DNA of 64,000 bases from Paraburkholderia bannensis (GCF_014200455.1 NZ_JACHBW010000019.1:62001-126000); one strand, 5' to 3'. Positions 7,704-16,664 are shown, counted from the first letter of the stretch. Notes: generated by a model from the letters alone, not told the origin. Made by a program: numbers and translations.

Positions 7704-8798
7704 ATGGTTTCGCCGATGAAATCGCAACTCCACGCCATCGTCACTGCGCTGGCCGCCGCCGCGCTGTTCGGGGCCGCCACGCCTTTGGCGAAGGCGCTGC
7801 TCGGCACGCTGCCGCCTTTCATGGTGGCCGGTCTCTTCTATCTGGGCAGCGGCGGCGGGCTTGCCATCGCGATGCTCGTGCGCCGGTTGCTGCGCCCGCG
7901 CGGCAGCGTCAACGGTGCGGCCAGACTCGCGCCCGCGCACGCGCCGCTGCGTCTGGCCGAAGCCCCGTGGCTGGCCGGCGCAATCGCCGCGGGCGGCGTG
8001 GCCGGTCCCGCGCTGCTGATGCTTGGCCTTGTCACGACGCCTGCAGCCACCAGCGCGCTGCTGCTCAACTTCGAAGGCGTGTTTACGGCGCTGATCGCAT
8101 GGGTCTGCTTTCGCGAGAACTTCGACGCGCAGATCGCACTGGGCATGGCCGCCATCGTCGCGGGCGGCATGCTGCTGTCGTGGAGCGGGCCGCACGCGGG
8201 GCTCGCGCCCGGCGCGCTATTCGTGGTCGGCGCGTGCCTGTGCTGGGCGGTCGACAACAACCTGACCCGCAAGGTCTCCGCCAACGACGCCATGACCATT
8301 GCCTGCCTCAAGGGCCTCGCGGCCGGGCCGGTCAATCTGCTGGCGGCGTTCTGGCTGGGCGCGCACTGGCCTGACGGCCCGCACCTCGCAGCAGCCATGG
8401 TGGTGGGGTTCGCGGGCTACGGCGTGAGCCTCGTGCTGTTCGTGATCGCGCTGCGCAATCTGGGCACGGCGCGCACGGGCGCGTATTTCTCGGTGGCGCC
8501 GCTGTTTGGCGTGGCGCTGTCGCTCGTGCTGTGGCCTCAGCGGCCCGCGCTTACGTTCTGGGCCGCGCTCGCGCTGATGGCGCTGGGCGTGTGGCTGCAT
8601 GTGCGCGAGCGACACGAGCACACGCACACGCATGAGCCGCTCGACCATACGCACCGGCATCGGCACGACGCGCATCATCGGCATGAGCATGATTTCGACT
8701 GGGATGGCACCGAGCCGCACACGCACGCGCACCATCACCTGCCGCTCACGCACTCGCACCTGCATTTTCCAGACGTACATCACAGGCATTCGCATTGA
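7704..8798 (+). CDS. EamA/DMT-family permease with a histidine-rich C-terminal tail
   Basis: The first ~300 residues form a ten-helix drug/metabolite transporter made of two EamA repeats (LHAIVTALAAAALFGAATPLAK... and PGALFVVGACLCWAVDNNLTRK...). The last ~62 residues are cytosolic and hydrophilic with more than 20 histidines in HxH and HxHxH patterns (RHEHTHTHEP, THRHRHDAHHRH, HTHAHHH), a typical Zn/Ni-binding run. DMT permeases are usually exporters of small metabolites. Position opposite zigA across a Zur-like box suggests a link to zinc homeostasis, either transport or metal buffering by the tail. Start is ATG 7704 or ATG 7716; neither has a strong ribosome site. Confidence 0.88.
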   Translation: MVSPMKSQLHAIVTALAAAALFGAATPLAKALLGTLPPFMVAGLFYLGSGGGLAIAMLVRRLLRPRGSVNGAARLAPAHAPLRLAEAPWLAGAIAAGGVAGPALLMLGLVTTPAATSALLLNFEGVFTALIAWVCFRENFDAQIALGMAAIVAGGMLLSWSGPHAGLAPGALFVVGACLCWAVDNNLTRKVSANDAMTIACLKGLAAGPVNLLAAFWLGAHWPDGPHLAAAMVVGFAGYGVSLVLFVIALRNLGTARTGAYFSVAPLFGVALSLVLWPQRPALTFWAALALMALGVWLHVRERHEHTHTHEPLDHTHRHRHDAHHRHEHDFDWDGTEPHTHAHHHLPLTHSHLHFPDVHHRHSH

Positions 8799-9504
8799 GC
8801 GGCTGTAAGCGGTTTGGCGGCGCACCAGCTGCGGTGCGCAATTCGATGAGATTTGCTGAGGCTGGCTGTTAGTTGCATTTGACCGTTGAATCGCGTCACC
8901 CCAGACTCCACACATAGCGACCCAGTTACGCCCGCAACCATTCCCGCGGCGCGATGACATCGCGCAAACCTTCGTAGCACCCACGCGCCACGGCGCAATT
9001 TCTCCAAAGCAGACCGCAACAACCGCTCGAACAGCTCGCCTGGCACGGCATCGTAGCCGCCAATCCACCGACGCATAGAACGATTTCATGCTCCGCTACG
9101 CGTCCGCACTCGACGGGATGCGCGACGCTATGCCCGATCGACGCGCAGTTGCATATGCTCGCTTTCAAGGCGATGAAGATCATCCCGGCCAATTACATCA
9201 TCAGAACTACTTACTTACTAACTCGGCGAGCTGCAATCCGGCGCGATCGGTGCGCGTCTCGTGCTGGTCGCACCGGTGGGCTCGGGCGGATCGAACTGGG
9301 GCATCGCGGCGGCGCTGCGCGAAGCCGGCGCGCAATGCACGCTGATCAGCGTGGACTTGCGTTACCGGAAAAGCTTCCTGTGTCATCCTGTAGCAAGCAG
9401 CGTTGCAATCACGACTTGAAACGCCCGCAGAAAACATGCATTTTTCTTGGTAAATACAAACTTTACCGAATAACACTCGCATTAAATCATGATATTTTTC
9501 ACGT
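8799..9504. other. Intergenic stretch, possible gene fragment at 9222-9370
   Basis: No intact gene is supported. A plus-strand run around 9228-9370 encodes ordered, gene-like sequence (ARLVLVAPVGSGGSNW, then IAAALREAGAQCTLISVDL) with normal host codon bias and no start signal, ending after an AT-rich junction. This looks like an internal piece of a lost gene whose family I cannot name. The rest shows nothing convincing. Confidence 0.35.
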
Positions 9505-9541
9505 AAAAATGCCGTCGGATTGCACAACCCGGCGGCATTTT
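9505..9541 (-). terminator. Intrinsic terminator after the MFS gene
   Basis: AAAATGCCG (9506-9514) pairs with CGGCATTTT (9533-9541), and read on the minus strand the stem is followed by TTTTT. It lies 34 bp beyond the stop codon of the minus-strand MFS gene and is the expected end of that operon. Confidence 0.8.
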
Positions 9542-9575
9542 ATCCGTATCGGCTCAGCCGAAATCAACTCTGCAG

Positions 9576-11018
9576 TCAGTGCGATAGCTCGTCGAGCGAC
9601 AAGCCATTCGTGCGCGGCCCGAACGCGCCGATCGACACCATCACCACCAGCATGCAGAGGGTGATCCCCGTGAATACACCCTGCACGCCGCCATCGCGCA
9701 GGAGCGCCGCGATGGTGAAGCCCGATAACATCGCGCCCACGCGGCTGGCCGAATACACCACGCCATTGGCTCGACACCGCACGGCAGTCGGGAACAGTTC
9801 GGCCTGATAGGCGTGATAGCACACCGAGATCATCTGCCCGGCCAGACTGATCGCAATGCCCAGGGCAACGAGCGCCGCGGCGGAGCGCGCCTGGGCGAAC
9901 ATCAAGCCAAACACCAGCACCGCGAAAGCCGAGCCGACGATCAGCCACTTGCGCTCGATCCGGTCGGCCACCAGCATCGCAAGCAGCGGCCCGCAGGGCA
10001 GCGCGATCGCAATCACGAAAGCATAGAACAGGCTGCGGGTGACATGAATGCCCTGCCCGATCAGCAAGGTCGGCACCCAGTTTGCAAAGCCGTAATAGCC
10101 GATGGCCTGGCAGAAGTTGAACGCGACCAGCATGAGGAGCCGCCCGCGATACGGCGGCTGCCACAAGCCGGCGAGCGTCGGGCTGCGATGTGCGGGAATG
10201 GCCGGTGCGAGCGCGGGCGGCGGCAGATCGCGTCCGCTCTCGTGCATCGCCGCCTGCTCCAGACGCGCGATCTGCCTTTGCGCGGCTTCGATGTGGCCAT
10301 GCGTGGCAAGCCAGCGCGGGCTTTCCGGCACCGCGCGGCGCACGAACCACACGATCACCGCGCCCAGCGCCCCAGCCAGCACGACCCAGCGCCAGCCGTC
10401 GACGCCGAGTGGCGCAATCGGCACGAGCCACCACGACAACAGGGCCGAAGCGGGCGCGGCGGCGAACATGATGGCCTGGTTGAATGCCATGGCGCGGCCG
10501 CGCATATGCTGCGGCACCATTTCCGTCACATAGCTGTCGATCGTGACGATTTCGATGCCCAGGCCGATGCCGGTGATAAGGCGCCACAGGACCAGGCCTT
10601 CGGACGAATGCTGAAACGCCATCACGATCGAACCCACCGAATACCACAGCAGGGAAAACGTGAAAACGCTTCGTCGTCCGAATCTATCGGGCAGCCAGCC
10701 CAGAAAGAACGTGCCGACGAACAGGCCCGCGAAGGTCGCCGCCACGAACGCGCCGATGCCGTTAAAGCCGAAGAAACTCGACGTCGTGGTTTGCAGCAAG
10801 CCGCTCTTTGCCATGCCGGGCGCAATATAGCCCGTGAAAATCAGGTCGTAGACCTCGAAGAAACCGCCCAGCGAAATCAGCAGCACGAGTTTCCACAACT
10901 GCCAGGTAGCGGGCAGGCGATCGAGCCGCGCGGACAGCGCCGCCGCCGTGGCCTGGCCTGGATCGGCGCGGTCCAGGGGGCGTACGGACGCATCGTCCGT
11001 GGTGAGGGTGCGTTGCAT
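9576..11018 (-). CDS. MFS transporter, sugar/aromatic-acid symporter type
   Basis: The 480-residue, 12-helix MFS permease has the family loop LPDRFGRRSVFTFS after helix 2, RLITGIGLGIEIVTIDSYVTEMVP in helix 4 and PESPRWLATHG after helix 6, as in the metabolite:H+ symporter and sugar-porter groups. GGAGACAG sits close before the ATG. It is the last gene of a run transcribed from the HMG-CoA-lyase gene through the CaiB gene, so it probably imports the acid activated and cleaved by those enzymes. Substrate prediction is inference; the membrane family is certain. Confidence 0.9.
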   Translation of the reverse strand: MQRTLTTDDASVRPLDRADPGQATAAALSARLDRLPATWQLWKLVLLISLGGFFEVYDLIFTGYIAPGMAKSGLLQTTTSSFFGFNGIGAFVAATFAGLFVGTFFLGWLPDRFGRRSVFTFSLLWYSVGSIVMAFQHSSEGLVLWRLITGIGLGIEIVTIDSYVTEMVPQHMRGRAMAFNQAIMFAAAPASALLSWWLVPIAPLGVDGWRWVVLAGALGAVIVWFVRRAVPESPRWLATHGHIEAAQRQIARLEQAAMHESGRDLPPPALAPAIPAHRSPTLAGLWQPPYRGRLLMLVAFNFCQAIGYYGFANWVPTLLIGQGIHVTRSLFYAFVIAIALPCGPLLAMLVADRIERKWLIVGSAFAVLVFGLMFAQARSAAALVALGIAISLAGQMISVCYHAYQAELFPTAVRCRANGVVYSASRVGAMLSGFTIAALLRDGGVQGVFTGITLCMLVVMVSIGAFGPRTNGLSLDELSH

Positions 11019-11091
11019 TGTCTGTCTCCATGTTGTTCTGGCCCGCGGGCTTCATTGGCCCGCGATTCGGCGCATCGTTGACGCTAAACCG

Positions 11092-12264
11092 CTAGACCGG
11101 TAGATGTGCGCCCAGCCGCGCGAGCACCTCCTCCGTGTGCTCGCCCACCTTCGCGAGAGGCTGGCGCACGCCGGGGCGCCGTCCATCCATCATCAGCGGC
11201 AGCAAAACCACCTCTGTTTCGCCGCCATCGTCGGTCTGCATCGGCACGAGGCCGCCGCTCGCCTTCAGATGCGGATCGTCGAGCAATTGATCCGGCCGCA
11301 CGATGGGCGCATAAGGCACGCCCGCCGCTTCGAGCCGCGGCATCAGCGCTTCGCCGCGATGAGTCTTGAGCACCTCGCCCAGGCGCGCGAGCAGTTCGGG
11401 CCGCAGCGCCACACGCGCGGCATTGCTCGCGTATTGCGGCTCGCGCGCAAGCTCCGGGCAGCCGATTACTTCGCATAGCGTCACGAATTGCCTGTCGCTG
11501 ACCGCTCCAATGAAAAGCTGCTGGTCTGCCAGCGTGAAAACGTCGTACACGCTCCACGCTGACACGCGTGACGGCATGGGCGGCGGCGCTTCGTGCGTCA
11601 TCGCGTATTGCTGCATATGCTGCGCGCTCAGGAATACGCAATTCTCGAACAGCGCGCTCTGTACTTCCTGGCCGCGCGCGCTGGTTTCACGCTCGCGCAG
11701 CGCCGCCAGCACGCCGATGGCCCCGAACATGCCGCCCATGATGTCGTTGACCGAGGTCCCCGCGCGCAGCGGCCGCCCGGCCGGGCCGGTCATGTAGGAG
11801 AGCCCGCCCATCATCTGCACGACTTCGTCGAGCGCCAGCCGGTTTTCATACGGCCCCGGCAGAAAGCCCTTGTGCGAGACATAGATCAGTTGCGGGTAGC
11901 GCTGCGAAAGCGTTGCATAGTCAAGACCCAGCTTCTGCATCAGACCCGGCCGGAAATTCTCCAGCATCACATCGCACTGCCCGATCAATTCCACCGCGGC
12001 GGCGTACCCCTCCTGCGTGTTGATATCGAGCACCACGCTCTTCTTGTTGCGATTGAAGGAACGAAAAAAGCCGATACCCAGCCCCGGCAGATCGCGCGTC
12101 TTGTCGCCGCCGGGCGGCTCGATCTTGATGACTTCCGCCCCCAGATCGGCGAGGATCATCCCGCAGGTGGGGCCCATCACCATATGCGTGAATTCGATCA
12201 CGCGCACGCCAGTCAGCGGCAGCCGCGCTGCCTGCGCTTGCGCGTTCAGATTTGTTGTGCTCAT
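11092..12264 (-). CDS. CaiB/BaiF family CoA-transferase
   Basis: The 390-residue enzyme belongs to class III CoA-transferases, which move CoA from an acyl-CoA donor to a free carboxylic acid. N-terminal LPLTGVRVIEFTHMVMGPTCGMILADLGAEVIKIEPPGGD is the hallmark, with the catalytic Asp expected around the NFRPGLMQKLGLDY region and further conserved segments ISHKG-like, GLSYMTGPAGRP and AIGVLAALRERE. The start is taken at MSTTNLN because it lies just 7 bp beyond the stop of the upstream lyase gene. The pairing with an HMG-CoA-lyase-like gene suggests activation of a branched dicarboxylate such as hydroxymethylglutarate or citramalate. Confidence 0.92.
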   Translation of the reverse strand: MSTTNLNAQAQAARLPLTGVRVIEFTHMVMGPTCGMILADLGAEVIKIEPPGGDKTRDLPGLGIGFFRSFNRNKKSVVLDINTQEGYAAAVELIGQCDVMLENFRPGLMQKLGLDYATLSQRYPQLIYVSHKGFLPGPYENRLALDEVVQMMGGLSYMTGPAGRPLRAGTSVNDIMGGMFGAIGVLAALRERETSARGQEVQSALFENCVFLSAQHMQQYAMTHEAPPPMPSRVSAWSVYDVFTLADQQLFIGAVSDRQFVTLCEVIGCPELAREPQYASNAARVALRPELLARLGEVLKTHRGEALMPRLEAAGVPYAPIVRPDQLLDDPHLKASGGLVPMQTDDGGETEVVLLPLMMDGRRPGVRQPLAKVGEHTEEVLARLGAHLPV

Positions 12265-12271
12265 ACCATCC

Positions 12272-13219
12272 TCAGGATAACGAATCGACCGCCTGAGCGG
12301 CCTTGAAAGTCTTCGGTAACCCGGCGCGCCAAAGCGTGCCGTGCAGCGTCTCGTGCGACAGCCATTGCGCAAGCTGGGCACGCAGTTCGAGCAAGGCGTC
12401 GATGTCGATGCCCGTATCGATGCCCATATCGGCCAGCATGAAGGCGAGGTCTTCGGTCGCCGCATTGCCGCTCGCGCCCGGCGCATGCGGGCAGCCGCCG
12501 ATGCCGCCGAGCGAGGCGTCGAAGCGCGTCACGCCCGTCTCCAGCGCCGCGTAAGAATTGGCGAGTGCGAGGCCGCGCGTATCGTGAAAGTGCGCGCACC
12601 AGAGCCGTTCGCCCGCGATAACGCGGGCGCGCTCGAATAGCTCGCGGACCGCGCGCGGATTGGCGTAGCCAACCGTATCGGCCAGACTCACGCGGTCCGC
12701 GCCCGCGTCGAGCAAGGCCTGCATGTATCGGAGCACGTCTTCAGGCGCGACATGGCCTTGCAGCGTGCAGCCAAACGCCGTGCCGATGCCGCCCTCGATC
12801 AGGGTCTTCGCGCCCGAGGCGTCGCGCGCGGCGCGCATGCGCGCGACTTCGGCGACCACTTCTTCGGGCGTTTTGCGCAGGTTGGCGCGACTATGTTCGA
12901 CGCTCGCCGAAAGCGGCACGAGCATCAGATCCGCGCCGGTCTCCAGCGCCCGTTCCGCGCCCTTGAGATTGGGCACCAGCACGCAAACGCACAGACCCGG
13001 CAGACTGCGCGCATAAGCGACCAGCGCGGCGGTATCGGCGAGTTGGGGCAGCAGACGCGCGGGCACCAGGGAACCGACTTCGATCTCGCGCAGCCCGGCC
13101 GCGTGCGCGGCGCGCAGCCATTCGAGCTTGCGTTCGGTGGGCAGAACGGTGGCGATGCTTTGCAGGCCGTCGCGCAGACCGACTTCGCGTAGCGTGGCCT
13201 GCGCCGGATAAAAAGTCAT
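12272..13219 (-). CDS. Hydroxymethylglutaryl-CoA lyase-like enzyme (HMGL family)
   Basis: The 315-residue TIM-barrel enzyme has the HMGL pattern: LREVGLRDGLQ at the N-terminus (metal and substrate binding), LSASVEHSRANLRKTPEEV, SLADTVGYANP, HFHDTRGLALAN and a C-terminal GGCPHAPGASGN loop with the active-site cysteine (GxGGCPxAPGAxGN). These enzymes cleave 3-hydroxy-3-methylglutaryl-CoA or similar citramalyl-type thioesters to acetyl-CoA plus a keto product. ATG 13217-13219 is chosen because AGGAGA lies 8 nt upstream. It starts the operon with CaiB and the MFS permease, and lies opposite the lysR gene. Confidence 0.9.
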   Translation of the reverse strand: MTFYPAQATLREVGLRDGLQSIATVLPTERKLEWLRAAHAAGLREIEVGSLVPARLLPQLADTAALVAYARSLPGLCVCVLVPNLKGAERALETGADLMLVPLSASVEHSRANLRKTPEEVVAEVARMRAARDASGAKTLIEGGIGTAFGCTLQGHVAPEDVLRYMQALLDAGADRVSLADTVGYANPRAVRELFERARVIAGERLWCAHFHDTRGLALANSYAALETGVTRFDASLGGIGGCPHAPGASGNAATEDLAFMLADMGIDTGIDIDALLELRAQLAQWLSHETLHGTLWRAGLPKTFKAAQAVDSLS

Positions 13220-13389
13220 GGGGGATGTCTCCTGTATTTTTGCGCCATTCGCCGGGCTGGTGGCATAACGGCGATGGGCCAGCCGATGCGCTAACCGATG
13301 TGCTAACTTTAGACATTCCCGCCGATACATAAAGCGGTATTTCGGAAGCGCGAAGATTCCAGGCCGGAAACACAGCGAAGCCCCCCCCC

Positions 13390-14313
13390 ATGCACGACAT
13401 CGACATCAAAACCCTGCGCCTGCTCGTTGCCGTCTGCGAACACGGCAACATGGGCCATGCGGCCCGCGACGCCCATATCGAACCGTCCGCCATCAGCAAG
13501 CGCATCGCGCAGCTGGAGGCCGATCTGGGCGTGCCGCTGCTCACCCGCTCGCGGCGCGGCGTGCAGCCCACCCAGGCGGGCGCGGCACTGCTGGAGCATG
13601 CGCGCAGCGTGATCTTCACGCTCGAACGCGCGGTCAGCGATATCGCCGCGTTCGGCAGCGGTTTGCGCGGCAGTGTGAGCGTGTGCGCATCGGCATCGGC
13701 GATTGCGGAGTCGCTGCTCGACGATCTCGCCTCGTTCATGCGCATGCCCGCGCACGAGAACATCCGCGTCAACGTGGACGAGCGCACCTCGAAGGAACTG
13801 GTGCAGCGCGTGCGCGACGGCGTGGCGTCGGTGGGCGTGTGCTGGGACAACGTGGAACTCGGCGGCCTGGAGGCGCGGCCCTGGCGCAGCGACCGGCTCG
13901 CGCTCGCGGTGCCGGCCGGGCATGCGCTCGCGCGCCGCAAGACGGTGGCGTTCGCTGAGTCGCTCGGCTACGAGCACGTCGGGCTGCCGCCTTCCACGGC
14001 CGTACACACGCTGCTGCAACGCGCGGCGGCGCGCAGCGGACGCACCGTGGATTACCGCGCCACGGTATCGAATTTCGATGCGGCGTTCCGCGTGGTTGCC
14101 GCGAATCTGGGCATCAGCGTTGTGCCCGAGGAGGTCGGGCGGAGCTATACGCGCATCATGAACGTGCGGCTGGTCCCCTTGAGCGACGCCTGGGCCAAGC
14201 GGCGCTTCATCGTCTGCTTCCGCGCCTTCGACGCCTTGCAGCCCGCCGCCCAGCGCATGGTCGAGCATCTGGTCGCGCGCGCGGCGGCGGGCGAATCCAA
14301 AGCGCCGGCTTGA
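13390..14313 (+). CDS. LysR family transcriptional regulator
   Basis: The 307-residue regulator has the LysR helix-turn-helix in its first 60 residues (MHDIDIKTLRLLVAVCEHGN..., AISKRIAQLEADLGVPLLTRSRRGVQPTQAG) and an effector-binding domain from about residue 90. It is divergent from the lyase-CaiB-MFS operon with a 170-bp gap, the classic arrangement for activation of that operon by its substrate. An unbroken run of nine C residues (13381-13389) abuts the ATG and replaces a normal ribosome-site spacer. Identity is secure; the effector is unknown. Confidence 0.95.
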   Translation: MHDIDIKTLRLLVAVCEHGNMGHAARDAHIEPSAISKRIAQLEADLGVPLLTRSRRGVQPTQAGAALLEHARSVIFTLERAVSDIAAFGSGLRGSVSVCASASAIAESLLDDLASFMRMPAHENIRVNVDERTSKELVQRVRDGVASVGVCWDNVELGGLEARPWRSDRLALAVPAGHALARRKTVAFAESLGYEHVGLPPSTAVHTLLQRAAARSGRTVDYRATVSNFDAAFRVVAANLGISVVPEEVGRSYTRIMNVRLVPLSDAWAKRRFIVCFRAFDALQPAAQRMVEHLVARAAAGESKAPA

Positions 14314-14434
14314 GCTGCACGAGTCCGCACGAGGCGGCGCGAGCGCCGAAGATAGCCTCACCGCAGCCCGCACGCCTCGTTTACACTCCCAGCATTGCGT
14401 TCCACCTGGCGCGACCCGCGCCGCCGCTCACGTC

Positions 14435-15394
14435 ATGTTTCAACCACAACGCCGCCGCTTCGTGCTCACGGGCCTGCTTGCCGCGATCGGCGCCGCGCAT
14501 GCCCGCAGCGGCAATGGCGCACCGCGCGACATCGCGATTGCGCTGGTGCTCAAGGATCTGCCCGATCCATTTACCACGGCGATGATTTCCGCCGCCAAGG
14601 TCTTCCAGGCGCACGCGCCCTACCCGTTCCGGCTGACCGTGCTGGGCATCCAGTCGGAAAGCGACGCGGCCGGCCAGATCCGTCTCGTCGATATGGCGAT
14701 CAAGCAGGGCGTCAATGCCATCGTGCTGGCGCCGTCCGATTCGCGCGCGATGGTGAACGCCGCGCGCCGAAGCGTGCAGCACGGCATCCTCACGCTCACC
14801 ATCGACAATTCGCTCGACGCCGATGCGCTGAGCGAGGCGCATCTGCACATCCCCTATGTGGGCCCGGACGACCGCCGCGCCGCCAAACGCGTCGGCGACT
14901 ATCTCGCGCGGCGCCTGCATGCGGGTGATCGCGTCGGCATCATCGAAGGCGTATCGGCGGACCTCAATGCGCAGCAGCGCACCGCCGGCTTTCGCGACGC
15001 CATGCAGGCCGCGCGGGTCGAAGTCGCCGCGGTCGAAGCCGGCAACTGGGAATATGGTCAGGGGCGTCTTGCGGCAGCGTCGATCCTGGCAGCGCAGCCC
15101 GGCATCCGCGCGCTTTTGTGCGCGAACGACAACATGGCGCGCGGCGCGGTGGACGCCGTGCGCGAATCGCAACTCACGGGCCGCGTGCTGATCACCGGCT
15201 TCAACGCCAGCGATGCGATCAAACCGATGATCAGGGATGGCCGCGTGCTCGCCACGCTCGACCAGTTCGGGCAAAAGCAGGCCGTCTACGGTCTCGACGT
15301 GGCCCTGCAGGCGTGTCAGGAACGACGTGCCCAGGACGATCTGCCCGACTACATCGAAACACCGGTCACGCTGGTGACGAAGGAAACGCTCTAG
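14435..15394 (+). CDS. Periplasmic sugar-type substrate-binding protein (LacI/ribose-binding fold)
   Basis: The 319-residue protein begins with a twin-basic start (MFQPQRRRFVLTGLLAAIGAAHA), a Tat- or Sec-like signal peptide. It continues as a type-I periplasmic binding protein: DIAIALVLKDLPDPFTTAMISAAK, QGVNAIVLAPSDSRAMV, VGDYLARRL-GDRVGIIEG and GIRALLCANDNMARGAVDAV. These bind sugars or related polyols for an ABC importer or a chemosensor. No ATPase or permease gene adjoins it, so it is an orphan that may pair with a distant transporter or sensor. It has a 120-bp gap from lysR and its own likely promoter. Confidence 0.85.
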   Translation: MFQPQRRRFVLTGLLAAIGAAHARSGNGAPRDIAIALVLKDLPDPFTTAMISAAKVFQAHAPYPFRLTVLGIQSESDAAGQIRLVDMAIKQGVNAIVLAPSDSRAMVNAARRSVQHGILTLTIDNSLDADALSEAHLHIPYVGPDDRRAAKRVGDYLARRLHAGDRVGIIEGVSADLNAQQRTAGFRDAMQAARVEVAAVEAGNWEYGQGRLAAASILAAQPGIRALLCANDNMARGAVDAVRESQLTGRVLITGFNASDAIKPMIRDGRVLATLDQFGQKQAVYGLDVALQACQERRAQDDLPDYIETPVTLVTKETL

Positions 15395-15542
15395 CCGCAC
15401 GGGACGGTACGTAGCAGCACGTTGGACGCGTGAAAACACTTTGACGTCTTATGATGGCGCGTCGATGACGCGCCATGCCAAAGCGCGCCACGACGCTCCT
15501 CGCGTCGCAAACATCACGAACATCACGAAATCCAACGCGCAT

Positions 15543-16664
15543 ATGAACAACAACACTACGCCCTTCGTTGCTTCCGCATCTTTCGTTACCCGTTTGCGTC
15601 TGACCGCTCTTCTTTCGGCGCTCGTGCTTGCAGGCTGCGCCGCCAGCAACCCGCAGACCGCCACACAGGCATCCGCACCCGGCGCGTTCGTACAGCAAGG
15701 CACGGCAAGCGGTGCGCGCCCCGTCAAGGTGATGATCGTCACCATGTTCGCGCCCGAGGCCAAAACCTGGCTCGACAAGCTCGGCCCGTGGGACAGCATC
15801 CCGGTCGCGGGCCTCTCGCCCGACTACCCCGCCGTGCAATGCAATCACGACAACGTCTGCGTGATGACCACCGGCATGGGCCACACCAACGCAGCGGCCT
15901 CGACGATGGCGCTGGCCTTCGCGCCGCAGTTCGATCTACGCCAGACCTATTTCCTCGTGGCCGGCATCGCGGGCGTGAATCCGCAGCAAGGCACGGTTGG
16001 CTCGGCGGCGTGGGCTGACTGGCTGGTGGACTTCGGCCTGCAATGGGAGATCGATCCGGATCACCGCCCAAAGGGCTGGCGCACCGGTTATCTCGGCATC
16101 AACACGAAGAATCCCGGCGAGAAACCGGCGCTCGACTATCGCACCGAGGTGTTCCAGCTCAATGCGAAGCTGACCTCGGCGGCTTATGCGCTGAGCCACG
16201 AAGTGGCGCTCTCCGATAGCCCCGAAGCGCAGGCCGCGCGCGCGAAGTATCGCTATGCGCCGGCCAATCGCGCGCCCGGTGTGATCCGCTGCGATTCGAT
16301 CGCGGGCGATACGTGGTGGTCGGGCGCGGAACTCGGTGCGCGCGCAACCGAATTCACGCGTCAGCTCACCGGCGGAAAAGGCGTCTATTGCATGACGCAG
16401 CAGGAAGACAACGCCACCTACGAGGCGCTCAAGCGCGCCGCCGCCACACAGCGCGTGGATCTCGACCGCGTGGCGGTGCTGCGCGCGGGCTCGGACTTCG
16501 ACCGTCCGTACAAGGGACAATCGAGCGCTGCGAATCTGTTGAACTACGCAAGCCAGGGCGGCTTCGCGCCCGCGCTCGAAAACCTCTATCGCGCGGGCAA
16601 TCCGCTGGTGCAGGACATCGTCGCGCATTGGGACGACTGGCGCGCGGGCGTGCCCACGCGCTAA
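15543..16664 (+). CDS. NUP-family (purine nucleoside permease-type) lipoprotein
   Basis: The 373-residue product starts with a basic/hydrophobic signal ending in the lipobox LVLAGC, predicting an acylated, exported protein. The mature part (VKVMIVTMFAPEAKTWLDKL..., NVCVMTTGMGHTNAAASTMAL, YFLVAGIAGVNPQQGTVGSAAWADWLVDFGLQWEID) is typical of the NUP family, described as purine nucleoside permeases but resembling nucleoside phosphorylases in fold. ATG 15543 is chosen because it gives a clean signal peptide; an upstream in-frame ATG (15465) would add 26 polar residues. It stands as a single gene. Cellular role and actual activity are uncertain. Confidence 0.85.
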   Translation: MNNNTTPFVASASFVTRLRLTALLSALVLAGCAASNPQTATQASAPGAFVQQGTASGARPVKVMIVTMFAPEAKTWLDKLGPWDSIPVAGLSPDYPAVQCNHDNVCVMTTGMGHTNAAASTMALAFAPQFDLRQTYFLVAGIAGVNPQQGTVGSAAWADWLVDFGLQWEIDPDHRPKGWRTGYLGINTKNPGEKPALDYRTEVFQLNAKLTSAAYALSHEVALSDSPEAQAARAKYRYAPANRAPGVIRCDSIAGDTWWSGAELGARATEFTRQLTGGKGVYCMTQQEDNATYEALKRAAATQRVDLDRVAVLRAGSDFDRPYKGQSSAANLLNYASQGGFAPALENLYRAGNPLVQDIVAHWDDWRAGVPTR

